Positions 42,438 through 55,500 of a stretch of DNA of 64,000 nucleotides are shown piece after piece; position 1 is the stretch's first letter; each line of letters begins with the position of its first letter. The stretch is from NCBI GenBank assembly GCA_949358305.1, contig OX442315.1, positions 28,732,427-28,796,426 on the forward strand. The letters run 5' to 3'. Position numbers and translations under genes: made by a program. The notes under the pieces are model-generated. The model worked only from the letters and a program-made list of their open reading frames with translations. It was not told the DNA's origin and did no database searches. The stretch comes from Strigamia acuminata (Eukaryota; Arthropoda; Chilopoda; Geophilomorpha; Linotaeniidae).

Positions 42438-45400
42438 GTAAGAAGTCAATTAACATTTACTATCACTTAATTAAGGTCAAACTCCATAAATTCCATCGGA
42501 ACAAATCTTTAATTTCTTTTCTTCCACACAAAATTATCAAGAGAAAAACATTTTTTTTCTCATTAAATTCAAACCGAATTGAAATAAAGTTGCCAAACCG
42601 TGTAAATTTACCGAATTCACGTTATAATTCAGCGAAATTCAATCCTTCAGTGAAGTTTTGAACAGATGATGGACCTGGGGCGTTGGTTTTTGTTCTGTTC
42701 CCTTTCTCCTTTGATGCGCTCGGAGAATGCTGACAGCTTGGGCCTTTTTTTCTTCCTTTTCTCTCTTGTGTCGGTGGCCACTCGTCTTAACACCCTTCAA
42801 GGTCACGCCTTTTCGACTAAAACCGACAGCTGCTTCTCGTCATGACTTCATTTGGGACACAGTTATATTTTTAATTTTTAATCCGGGTGTTAATACAGTC
42901 AGAAAAACTCTTTATTATTGGGAACACGCCCTGGTATTCTCAGGAATGAAAGTATAACGTGAGAGTGGAATAAAAATTTTTTTTTTTTAAATTATAATAG
43001 AAATAAATTATTTGGGTCTAGAACTCTAGATGACAATAGTCCTATTCGTGCAGGATTTGAAGTTGAGTTTCCACTGCGGCGAAAATGTCAATGTCATTTC
43101 AAAAACAGACCTGAAAAAAGAAAGTTGAAATTGCATCGAAGAAAAAACATCTCCTAATTAAAAATAATGGAATTTAAGGTTGAAATGATCCGTAATTTTT
43201 TTTCCTGGATCTCAAATGTCTCGCAAATGTCAGATTTAATAAACAAAACGAATTAAACCTGGCAAAATGCCCAAATATAAATCTGAAAAGCAAATGCTGC
43301 TTCATCTTTACGTACTTCTTGTCTGCGATTTTGCCTTCCCCCATCGAATCTTTTATTTATTTACTTTACATCATAATGCATTGTACCGTCCTTGAGCCAG
43401 CAGCCGGGACATTCCCGTTCAAACTAATAATTTAAAATGTTAATCATTATCTATACATAATCATCAAACAATTTGAAAGTCGTGAGTAGGTGTCACTGCT
43501 GTTGATTCAAAATCGTGACGGACCAACTATAATTTCCTTCCTCGAACTTCCAATGCATAATTTTTTATTTCGTAATATATCAAGGATTTACAAAGAGTAA
43601 AACACAATCACCTTTGATCCATTTTATTTCGGCTATTTAAATATTGCTCTAAAAAGTCTAATTAATTTTTTAACAAAAAATTTTAAAATTAGAAAAATGT
43701 TGAGATGAATTTGATCCGAGTTAACTGGATCCTTTCATCCGTTTCGAAATGGATTGCTTGTTTACATAATTCCGATGTATAAACATTTGATTTTTACATT
43801 TATAAACAAGTGCTGGAGTAGAAACCTCGAGAAAACCTTGCAGTGAAGTCATTAAATCGAAGTATGATGTCATTTCCTGTTAAACTTGACTCTGGTTTTG
43901 AGTTTAGTGCAGGCCGGTTGCATTTGTGCTGTGAGCGTGCCGTTTGCCTGTAGCTTGTATTCGATAAGCTACCGCTTGTGGATTAGAGGTTTTTCTTGTT
44001 TAAAATTGGACGTAACAATGGCCACCATGTCTCGATAATTACGGGACAATAGGGAATGATTTCGAACACAAAATGAAGCCAATCTGATCGATCTGATGTG
44101 AGTAAACATTCGGTTGTTTTTTTAATGTTCCTGGTTTGAGAGTAATTTTATTTTCAAATTAAGGTGTTTTTTTTTCAAATTTAATGTTGAGAAATTACAC
44201 ATTTGACGCAAATGACCTAAATAGCTGTTTTTTAGGTGTTTGTACTGAAATGGATTTTGAAATTTGTTCGGCAGACATTTGTGATGTGTCATTGACTCGG
44301 TCACGTGTCTGGAGTTGTTAAGTCATTAACTAGTCGTAAATTATTTAAGTTACCTCCTGAATGAAATCTCTTTTAAAAATTTCTTTTCTTTTTTTCTGAC
44401 TTACTGATTTTTACATGTTGTATGAGGAAATAGAAAAATGAAAAAAAGTTGTCTGCTATTTTCTGGGTTTGTGCTTTTCGATTTAGAAGGAGAAAAGAAT
44501 GGAAAGGAAAAAGTTTACCTGGCTATGCAATTGACGGCGGTTAATTACACGTTAGGAAACAAAAAACAGTGATAAGGGATGTAAAAACAATTGGTCAAAT
44601 TGTTCACAGGATTAACTTTTTTTGTATGAAAATTTTTTTTGAGAATTTGTTTTTTTTTTGTTCTGACTCGTGAACCAAATCATTTGTTAATTAGACTAAA
44701 CGTAACAAAATTTAATTTCCTAGAACAAAAACAATTTAACAGAGTAAAAGTGCAAAGATATCCAATTTTGTACATCACGGAGCGCCATAGTTGCGATTTG
44801 TTTATGCATCTTGTAAAGATGGCGGACGTTGTTATCCCGCTTGAAGACTTCGGCAGTCAATCAGCTTGTTTTGTCTAGTGATCGAGATTTATCTGAACGG
44901 AAAAAAGGTATATTTTTGCTTGATTAATCACCCGAAAAAATTTAAATAATTTTAAATTACGACAAAGCGAAAAGAAATTTTAAAAATATCAAAAATTTGA
45001 ATCCCACAAGTAGGTTTTTACAAAATGAATGATTCCAAATTAAATTTATGGATATAAAAACTGTTTTAAGTTTAATCCAAAAAAACAACAACATGTTTTC
45101 ACTTTTTTCTCTCTCTTTTATTTTGATAAAAATAAAATATTAAGACCAGAAGCAATAAAAAGAAAAAAAGGGACAAATTCTAGTTTTGGGTGGCCATTCC
45201 CAAGATGCACTCGGTTTACGGTTCCCCTTATCTTTGGAATGTTTCTTATGTGAAAAGCCTGGAAGGCAAGAAAAAGCGGGAGAAAAAAAAAGTAAGAAAA
45301 GGTGTGCTTTTATTTATTTCTCCTCCGAAACTGTTGATGATCGTAAAGAATTTAAAACTGCAATTCCAATCAGAGACGTTAGCAAACCGATATTTAATGT

Positions 45401-48400
45401 CAAAGTAAATGAAATATAAGGGATTTGAACTTATATCAAGGAAGTTATTGCACCAACTCACTGCTATTATATTGTTCGGATAATTTAGACACCTTTTGTC
45501 TATGCAAATTGCACAATCTGAAATGCCCCAACTGCAAATAAGCAAAATCAGTAAAGTATCACGTGTCCTTAAGCGATGAATATCCAATTGAGCACGTCCA
45601 AAAAAAAATTTTGAAAAGAAAAAAAATATTTATTTATTGAAAGAGTAAAATAAAATTTTGTTCTGGTTCATTGTAGAAAAAGGTGCTAATTTTGTACCAC
45701 TTCCGGTAATTTTCGCGGCTCTGCATTGATATTTCACCTGTGTCCTTTCCAAACCTGTCATTATGTTCATTATAAAAATGAAACTGCGAACTACTGATAC
45801 GATTTTTTTCTCTCAGAGTTTTTTTTTTTTTTATTTTATTATTATTATTATTCTCTGGTGAGAAAAATTTAAGATTAGGCCTAAAGATGATTGATTTTGA
45901 TACACGGCTTAAACACGTGAGCTGAATTCAGGTTGGCCAACTAAACAAAAGCGGAAGTTGTTATACATACACTTACACACTAGTCGTTAATCCTTCCCAG
46001 ATTTAAACTTTAATTTAGGCGTAATTGTTTACATTACATACTTTATTCTTCTTTGTTTCCTTATTATTATAATTGTGAACTTTAGAAAAGCTCAACTGAA
46101 ATTAATTTAAGTAATTTTAGGCTTATTTCTATATATATATAACAACTTTTCTCTTTTTTGTGGATTTACTAAAGTAGGGTTTGAAAGCAAACAGTTTTTT
46201 ATTTGTTGTTTTCAATTCAAAGTGTGGGAAGTTGGCTCAAGTTGTTCAGTGGCTCAAGGAGAAAGATATTTGATTAAAAAAAATCTCTTCAAACAAAATA
46301 GACAGTTGAAATTCAGTTGAAGGTTCTTCTTTTTTTTTTGTTCTTAGCAAATCGGGTGGGAAATAAAATGAGCTCCATTTTTATTAATTCATTTTTAATT
46401 TTTTTAACCTAAAATTTTTTTTTTTTTCTATTAATTTTTCTTCTCCCCTATTACAACTTATTATAATAACTTTCCATTCATTTACATTCCCCAATAAATT
46501 TGCACTGCGTGACTATAACGAAACCTGAAATAAATAAAAATTTAAATTATAAAAATTAAAAAAAAAAAAAAATTGTCATTAGTGAATATTTTTTTTCTCT
46601 TTCCTTCATGATGAGTGACGATTCCAGTTGGGGCATCTAATAATCCTGTTTACGTTTTTATTAAAGCAAAAATCTCCTTCATAACAAGGGTTTATTACTT
46701 TTATCTGGGGTGATGGGTCAAAGGTGAAAAATACCACCTTTGCACACTCCCAGGGGTCCAATTCATTGTTGCATAATGCGCCATGTTTCATCAGCATATC
46801 AGACGATGTTCTTCGGGCGAAATCAGAAACGGGGAGATGAGTGGGGTGGTGCAAGGGGCGTGGTACTGGAATTTGGGGTTTGTGATGTAATCGCATTGTG
46901 ACCTCGTTCTGTTTTGATTATTTCGTGGAAGTGATTTAATTTGCTAAGATGAATATTTCTATATTGAAAAAAAAAAATAGATAAATAAATTAAGAAATTT
47001 GTTGACCTTGTTTTGCCTCTCTTTTTAAAATATTTATTTAGGATGAGAATTGTTGTTTAAAGGTAACGGGGAACGGTGAAAGAGAAGAGAACTGTGTAAA
47101 TGACACAGCGAAATTTGTAGAAAACGGATCCAGGTGTCGATGTTTAAGTTGGAGTCGCACCTGGTGAATGGGCGCGGGGGCGGAAATGTGTGGGGGGAAA
47201 GGGGAGTGAGAAGAATGTGAGCTATTGACAGCGTTGCTTTTGATACCGTGAATAATGGCCGGTCATTATTTTTTTTTAATTTTTTTTTCTTTTTGTGGGT
47301 TGAGAGCTTGTTTAAACTTTAAAGGAACTTGAGGCGGTTTTTTTGGTCTCCCCCTTATGTGTTTTTTTTTAAAAAAATAAAATAAAATTTTGTTTTCGAT
47401 GTTAATTCAGAATAAATCAAAGTTCACTGGGCACGACATCGTAATAAAAATGAGGCGTTTTGTTCGTCAATGCGATCTACTCTCGACACTCCTTTTGTGG
47501 TGTTTTTGCAAACTCATACTCGTAATCGCAAGTACTCTTTTTTGTGTCCATTGGAATTGGTGCAGAAATCGATGCAGAAAGTGATCGTTTTTTCAATAGT
47601 TGAGCTAGATTTTCTCACAAAAGTCTTAGTAAACTATTTAGGTGTTTAACTTCATTTAGTAATTTTATTTTGTGGTTTTATGATCATTTTGGTGGTTGTA
47701 TTTTCATGCGTGGGTTTGAATAATTGTGTGTAATTATATAATTTTTTTTTATAACATATATTGTATTTACACTCTTAAGACGGTGCGCAGAACTTGTTTT
47801 CGAACATTAAATCACAATTTGAGTTCAACACTGAGTACCCATTAGGATTAAAGTGGCGCCTTATGCTCGGAGTAATTTCCTCGGCGCCCGCTGTTTCCGT
47901 TGGTGGCACTGCCATCGATTTCGCAGTGGGAATCTTTTAGCCTCTTTTCAAACGAAATTTGCATACAACTCTCGGCTGTAAAATGCACCTCATGCGGCGA
48001 TCGCGGCAATTTTAGTGCGAAGACACAACTGCCTTATGACTGGCGCGCATGACGCAAACGAGCAAGATGGCGCCAAATGAGCCCATTTGAGACTTAGTTG
48101 CTGCCGACGGATATTGTGTTCACCTGATTAGTGAGCCAACTTAAAACGCAGCCCCTACGATATTGAATCTTTCACACTAATCAAATCGTAGCGCCTTCAA
48201 CTTTGCAATATAAACATGAAATTTCTTACTTTGAATATTTTTATTTTCTTCTTTTTCTGTTTTGTTTGATAAATTGTTGCTGTCTGTTTGACTCGATTCA
48301 CTATCAATCAAGCAGACAGACTGGTTGTGGTTATACAAGGTTATGCACTTGATAAACTGTCGTAAAATTTTTATTGCATTTATTTGGATTTTTGGAACGA

Positions 48401-48500
48401 TTTTTTTTTTTTAATTTTTTTTTTTTTTTTAAATTTTGAACTTGAAGTTCAAACAGTTTCGAGTTTTTCATCACACATTTGTCTTTTTCTTCCTTTGCAG
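42438..48500. other. intron or intergenic DNA
   Basis: No exon that I can support. An AAGATGGCGGACG word near 44816 resembles a YY1-type promoter element and opens only a 19-codon frame. Long T and A runs are common. Confidence 0.35.
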
Positions 48501-48589
48501 CCGCAGACCGCAACAATGAACGGTTCATCGCGCCCGCCATGTCAGAAATGTGGCGACGCGTGTCAAGGTTATTTGCCTCACTTCTGGAG
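48501..48589 (+). CDS. gene F: first coding exon of a Testin/Limpet-type PET-LIM protein
   Basis: The acceptor TTTGCAG is followed by 15 UTR bases, ATG at 48516 and MNGSSRPPCQKCGDACQGY, then LPHFWR, ending in phase 2 at donor GTAAGA. The CxxC...C...HFWR pattern matches the zinc-binding N-terminus seen before the PET domain in Testin and Limpet/LIM-9 proteins, whose next residues are normally K-x-C-x-x-C-x-C. That continuation is not found nearby, so the next exon is likely beyond a long intron. Such proteins act at focal adhesions or sarcomeres. Confidence 0.6.
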
Positions 48590-49149
48590 GTAAGACGAAG
48601 CAAAAACATACCTATTTGATTTCTTTTTTTCAAGCCCTGTCGTTGATTAATTTGTTATAATGCGTGACTTTGATGATGCAAAATTGCAGTCATTTGAAGT
48701 TGTGTAAGGGCCATTTTAATTAAGCGGCTTATTTATCATTTTTCACGCTATGATTTTTATTTTTTTTTGTCGCACATCAACTGCAAGGTAGTAATTTGAA
48801 TCAAGTAATATTAATATAGCAATATTTTAGTAAATATTGACCTGAAAGGAGTTAAATGACTGTCATTAAACACATTATATAGCGAGGTCAGGTTAGAGTT
48901 TATTACACATTCGTGGGAATTGAGTGATTTTCGCACCGGAATATCGTTTACAACTAACCCAATTACCTGAAGATCATCGAACACTATTAGAAACTTATGG
49001 GTCAAGTTATGAGAGCGTGTAAACCCATTTGGTTAAAAAATATACAGTATTTTACAATATATTGCATTCCATGCATTATTAATTGAGTATATTATTTGTA
49101 CATCAAATTATACATTTCATAATAAAATTGAAAAAATGCATTTTGATAA

Positions 49150-49235
49150 ATAATATTGGGAAATTTTCATTTCCAAAATGGAGAACAACACCCGAAACTC
49201 AATGCATTCCAAAATACATTGCAATATAATTTCAA
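49150..49235. repeat. short dispersed repeat, copy 1
   Basis: Words such as GATAAATAATATTGGGAA and TTGCAATATAATTTCAATG reappear in inverted order at 59900-60035. No coding capacity. Confidence 0.4.
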
Positions 49236-52200
49236 TGTATTTTTGAGCCAATGGGAAATTACTATTTTCGGGAGAAAACCTAACAATTTATTAATGCTCG
49301 GGCGTAACGGGTTACAGATGATCATCTGATGAAATGTGGAACAGGATATTCGGAGCAATCGGGCTTTTTCGGTAGAAACGCGTTGCAGTGCAAACGCGAC
49401 ACTTCCACGTGAACGCTTCGATGGAAGGAGATGAAGGGAATGGCTCTTATTGGTGAATCCATTTTACTCCCGCACATTTCTTTGCCTAAGTGAATCTCGG
49501 CCGTAAACAAACCACTTCTTGGCGATTTTCGTGCGACGAGAAAAAAGAAAAGAATATTTTTTTCTAAATTAAAATAACTGCTGAATTTTGTTTAAAATTT
49601 AAAGAACGGAGTTGTTTCTCTCTCCATCGCCGTGTTTTCCCCCCTTCTGCCTGTTCCCCAGGGTTCACTCTCGCTTAATCTCCTCTGTTGGCTGATCGGA
49701 CTTGGGAGTCGACGACCGAAGCTTCGTTTCACGTCTCTCTTTAGGCCTAATTCCATTAGGTGCCTGTCATGTGGCCAGGAGCTGGGATTTTCTCCGCGCT
49801 TTTGACGTACATTTGAGAAAAGTCTTATCTGTAAAAAAAAAATAGCAAGAATTGCTAGGGGAAGGGAGAAGGGAGAGAGATTGCGTAATGGAAGAGGTGG
49901 GGACTTGAACGAAAGTTTTGTTGTTGTTGGATTAGTTAAGGTTGCAATAGCTGTGGGGGAATGCGTATGCCTGCTTTCAAGTTAAGCCTTGAATGCAGTC
50001 ATTCAACATGACTGATGTGATGGGTTATGTTTTTTTTTCTTGTAATTTTCTAAGGAAGCTTACTTTAGCATTTTTAATTTTTTTTTTCAAATGGTAATGT
50101 TATTTTATGAAAAAATCTTTAGAACTTATAATTACCAGATACACATTTTTAGAATATATATAAAACTTGATTTTGATAAGTATATGGGTGGTTTAACTGC
50201 TTAATCACGGGCCTCAAAAACGTTGGAATTTTTTTTTATTTTACAAGGCCCCACCACAGTCAGTCCAGGATGTGCCACTGGCGAGAATTTGTATAATCAG
50301 TTGGAACGAGATCATTGTGGCTTGTCGTTAATATTGGTTTTGGTAAACCGTAATTAGGTTTTAGTCATAACTTATTAATGTGTGTAATTCATTTCATTCC
50401 CCGAGATGATGGCACTACAGCTTAGGAACCACTTTGGACTTTTTTGCGATGTGTGGGACGACGTTTTTGAGGGCCCAACAACTGGGAAAATCACAGAAAA
50501 CCCAGTTGAAGGTGGGTGGCAAATTTTCTTGCCATTGTAACAGTGGCTAAATAAGACAAGGATGGAAACAAGTGGAATTCCCAGCCCAATGCATCCGTGA
50601 TCACAATGGTGAGCTGTTCATGTGCGCAGTTTGAAGTGGTCAATCTTGTGCAATTATTGGACTACAAATTTGTAGTTTTTTTTTCTTCAGACTGACCAAT
50701 AGAAATATTGCTGGCAAAATAAATAAATTATTTATTTTATATCTGCACATTACTAATTGGGGATTTTAAGAATAGTCTACAATTAGTTCACTGTCGCTTC
50801 TATATCAGGATAAGCATAAAATCTTTAACGACGACGTGCAGGGTGTGCTTGAAGGATGAAACGAAAATGATTTAAAACTGGGTATACCTGGAAGTTTATA
50901 TTATTTTAAGCTTTGTACTAATTTATAACATGTTGTTGTCACGTGTAAGAACTAAAAAAGGGGACCGCGACCACATGAACTGGAGAATCGGCAGATTTAC
51001 TCATTTCTTTTTTTTTGCGCTCTTAAATGTTTATTACACCGCTTTTAAATAAAACTTGTTTCAACTTAAATTTTTTTTTTAAATTCAAAGTTTGGTGGTT
51101 AAGGATTCTTGCACTAACTACACGAATTGAAAAAAAAGGGTGCCAATCTGTGAACTAAGTTTAATTAAGGTGATTTGAAAACTTCACCTTTGAAGGTGAG
51201 CTTAAAATTATATTTCGTTTTTAATTTATATTGATAAAATTCAATCGTAGTTGATACGATCTCGTGTTGACGTGTTTACACAGGCGTGTATTAGGTTTAA
51301 TTGCAAGTTGCAACATGTGCTTATTTCAGATGTTGCTCATTCGTCTTTTAAGTTGTTTACCCAGAGATGCCTGTGGACGGAATGGAAAGCTTCTCTATGT
51401 AATATTTATGGCTTGGCGAGATCTATTTTTGATGATTATAAGTGCATTGTACCCAAGTGCTGTATGAAAACAGTGACATGACATAATGGAAGCCTCTCAT
51501 GCCGTTATTTCCCACATCTTGAAGGAAAAAGGAAGGAAAATTTGGAATTGGAAAATGTCATGGCATATCTGATTAAGTTGTCACAACGTCAACTCTATGC
51601 TCTACATTGCCATTGTCCTCTATTTCGGGTTTTAAGGCCCCGCTGCACTAAAGCTGAGATCTTAGCTTGTGTGTGATTCGATTATGTGTCAGAGAAATTT
51701 TTTACCTTCCATTTGTGGTGGCACTGAGCGATTATCTGTTTCGGGCTTGTGTTTTACCCCGGTTGGGCAGGTGTAAGAACGTCTCCACCCCACCTTTCTT
51801 CCCAGCAAGAGAGAAAAAAAAAGTCAATTTCATTTTTCTATTTCTCTAGAGACACTTTCTCTCCACTGTATAAGTGGTAGTTACCCAACACTCCCATAGA
51901 GGATTTCTTTGACAAGGGAAAATGGAATTGTGGACTTTTCAATCTATTGATTGTAGATGCATTTGTGTGTGGTCTGGGTCAAAATTGTTGAGACAATTTT
52001 TTTTTTTTTTTTTTTTACATTCAATTTTTCGAGATAAGATTTTTTAACTCTTTAGGAGTGAAGTGCTCAAATGATGTTGTGGTGTTTTGACATTTTTGTT
52101 GTTTCCACTTTGTGGTACATGAATGCAATATTGGATGCTAATATTTTTTAAACGCTTTATGCAAATTTAAATTGGATGCGCAGTTTTTTAATTTATCAAA

Positions 52201-52499
52201 ACTTCACTTCTTGAAGAAATTTTTTTTTGGGGGGGGAAATTGAATCTGTAATGTAAACAGGTTTCATACAGTTAAAAATAGTGAAAAGTAAAATTGTAAA
52301 TAGCTAAAAGGTCATTGCACAGACATAAGCTACTACAAATGAGGGTTACACCCTTTTTTGTGCATGTGAGAGTTTTTTTAATTATCTAATTTAATTTGTA
52401 TGACATAGCAACAAGTTGTATCACTTTGCATTGCCATCAATTGGAAAGAATCTTGTCACAAATTAATATTAAATCTAGTTTTAAATTAAATTTAAAATA

Positions 52500-52550
52500 T
52501 TGTATTTTATCGATTAAAAACCCCGGCTCTTATTCAAAACTGCTATTTTT
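52500..52550. repeat. fragment related to the MITE at 27669-27937
   Basis: Shares CGGCTCTTATTCAAAACTGC with the left end of that element; the other end is missing. Confidence 0.45.
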
Positions 52551-55500
52551 GTCAGCAATTACAATTTCGGTTTTTCGTTTGTTACATTTGTTTAATGCGG
52601 ATTCTTCCAAATCATAATTTAATCACGTGATGCAGCGTTTATGCCTGTTATTACTGGTTTTGAGACATTTAAAATTTACGCACAAAGGTTGGGTCACACC
52701 TGTCATGTATAAACACTTGCCGACTGGTTAATTTTAATTGCCTATTACAAACGTGATTAAATGATTAAATTCTTAAAAGGCCACTGCCAATTGCCTCACC
52801 AGATATCAATTGAAATTGCTTGAAATCAATTTTTCTTTGTTAGTGGTAATGGGGTATAGCTTTTTCTAACTGTGACCCACGTGTGGAAACGCCTAATTTT
52901 TTGGTTCATTGATAACATTTCCGTCGAGGTTCCAAATGGTGCAATTTTCTATGAGCCCTGTGACATGTTTTGGTCTATTGGGAGCAGATGTTGCAATTCC
53001 AGATGGGTAATAATTTTAACCTCTTTTATTTTTTCTTCTTCTGTTCTGCAGATGAATTTGATAATGAGACTTGTGCAGTCCTTGTGGACATTAAAACCGG
53101 TGTTGCGTTAGATCAAGCAGATTTAACGGTAGCATTTGCTTGTTGTTTAATATATGTCTTGTCTTATCACTTGTCTCTTTGTTACAAATTACCTTTTTCT
53201 GTGGATCTTCCAATCCAATTACGGTAGGGACTTCCATCAGGATTTGATAAAAGTCCCTCCACTATCCGAAGAGATTGTGGCTACTGATAGACGTACAAAC
53301 TCTTCTGATAGATGGATTGCTGGAATCAATACACACAGAAAAAGAAATAAGTTGTAACTTTTCTTGAGTTTATACTCAAAAAAAAATAAAATAAGAAATA
53401 AAAAAAATTTATTGGGAAATCGATAGAAAAACTGTTTAATTGTAGCGACATCAACAACAATAACTTTAACGTATTAACAACAGTAAATCCAGTGGTTATA
53501 ATGTCAATTTGTGGGAAAATAAAGGTGCTTTTTATAGTAACGATAAAAATCTGTAGTAAGAGCGCCATAAAAGAGTATACTTTGTGTAATATGGAGACAC
53601 CTGTGTCAGGGAAGGAAGGATTTGCATTTGCTCGTTTTTTTTTCTACCTGTCTCCAGGGAGACCACACCCTACAGTTGAGGAATTAATGGCGGCGCGCAT
53701 TAAAAATTAAGCGGCTAAAATGATCAAGGTGATTACTCTTTTCATTATGTAAATGCTCGATCGGCGGCGACTAGTGGCGGTTTTCCATATTAATGAACTG
53801 TTTCCGAACCCGAAGGAAAGTCGTAAAAATGAATTTTGTTTTTCCTCCGAATTAAAGTCGTAACAATTTACGACATGCCACCTAAGCACGGAATTTCATT
53901 TGCAAACGTTACGTAATTTAATAAAGGAACGTGATGTCGTCAGTAAAGTTAATGAACTAAACCAATACATTAGGTAAATTCAATCTATGAAACGTGGAAA
54001 CGTCGCCGCACATTCCATGTTTTCCACAAACATGGAAAACGCATCTTTTCGTTGAATGCGTATTTGAAATCAATTATGATGCACATGGAAGTGTTTTTAA
54101 GGATGCCCAGACGTATTGATTTAAAAAAAATCTTATTAGTGCTGGGCTAATTTCTAGTTATTTATTTATTCGTAGGTGGACGTTTAATTACATTACTGTG
54201 GGGAACGGTAGAAGTGGTTTCAAGTTGAGTAACTCTGACATTAAAAGTGCAAATTTTAAATTTTATTCAGACTCGTTTTGATGATAAATTTTTTCGGCGC
54301 TAAAAAATAAAAAAAAAATAATAAAAAAAAAACATAAAAAACGAAACAAATGAAGTATGAAGTCACGGGTTACATTTTTTATGGTTTTATGCAGATGCAA
54401 TTAAGTTTATTGTAGAGTTTTGTCAACAGGAGACCTTTGGAGTTATGACGCTGCAGAATTTACTCGCGTGTTATTGTTAAACTAATGATGTTTTAGGTGT
54501 TGGAGAGTTAATTTTTACGATTCCCCACTGCATCGTCCGAGCATTGTTTTATATGTGGGAAAAGTGAAATTCATAAGCCTAACGACTAATGCAAATTAAT
54601 TGTGAGTAGCCCCTAGTGGCAAACACCGGCATCGACTGAGAATTAAGTGCGTCTGCGCTAATGAAATTCATAATGGCTACTGTGGCCAGTTAACAGGGAG
54701 ATTCTTCATAATTTTCAAATGGCCATTAAGTCAGTGACAAATTAACATTGGCCCACAACGTAAACTCATCTTTGACCCAACATAAATTTCCAAGGTAGGC
54801 CATTTTTGTTGCGCGCCCTTTTCTCGCTCCTTCCTCTTCCTCTTTCTCTCTCCTCTCCCACCGTGTTGGCTGGTGATTGATGGCAGAGGGTGATGGCGTT
54901 TGATTGGCATGTAGTCGGGGAAAAAGTGAACCTTTAAGGTGAGAATAGGGGTCCAGATGACCAGGGGTCAGATGTCTTCAAGGATCCATGTTCATAAATC
55001 AGACGGGACTCCCTCTTTTTTATTGATTGAGATTTGGAGCAAATCGGGCAAAGTAGAAGTTGGTGTTTTATAAGTCCACTGTCATATGCTTTGGCTCTTA
55101 AATCTTTTCCTCTTTACGTTTTACAGCGTAAGCTTAAGTTCAAGATAAAATGAGTTATGTTTGCGCTGTACTGCAGTTTATAAATTTAAGCTTAAATTTT
55201 AGTCGAAATAAAGAACAACAAAAGTTCAATAAGACATTAGGCGTAAACATCAGTTAAAGATGTTTTGTTGTTTAAAAGTCGTGCGCATGCCCACTGGCAC
55301 TGGGAACATACTAAAAATTAGGTCGAGACAAGCAGTTTAAATATGTTGTTTAAAAATGCTGTCTAGTCTGAATTGCTTTATGAATGCGCCTATTAATTAT
55401 TTTTGGAATTTTTTATTATCAATTTAGAATCCACGAAGCATTTTTCATTCTTGTATACACTTCATAACAACACCCAGGAAATAACATTTAATCATTCCAA

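Noticed and set aside
42213-42449. 78-codon minus-strand frame in the GC-rich stretch
   Set aside because: The plus strand has a strong donor at 42437 and fits a 5' UTR exon better. The minus frame shows no known motif and no splice context.
44817-44878. Short frame MADVVIPLEDFGSQSACFV after AAGATGGCGGACG
   Set aside because: Only 19 codons. The AAGATGGCGG word is a known promoter-type motif and explains the ATG without a protein.
46606-46896. 96-codon minus-strand frame
   Set aside because: No domain, no conserved copy and no splice signals; consistent with a chance frame.
53052-53357. Two plus-strand stretches with splice-like ends (NETCAVLVDIKTGVALD; HQDLIKVPPLSEEIV)
   Set aside because: Neither joins exon 48501-48589 in phase without a stop, they do not join each other in one open frame, and no family is recognised.
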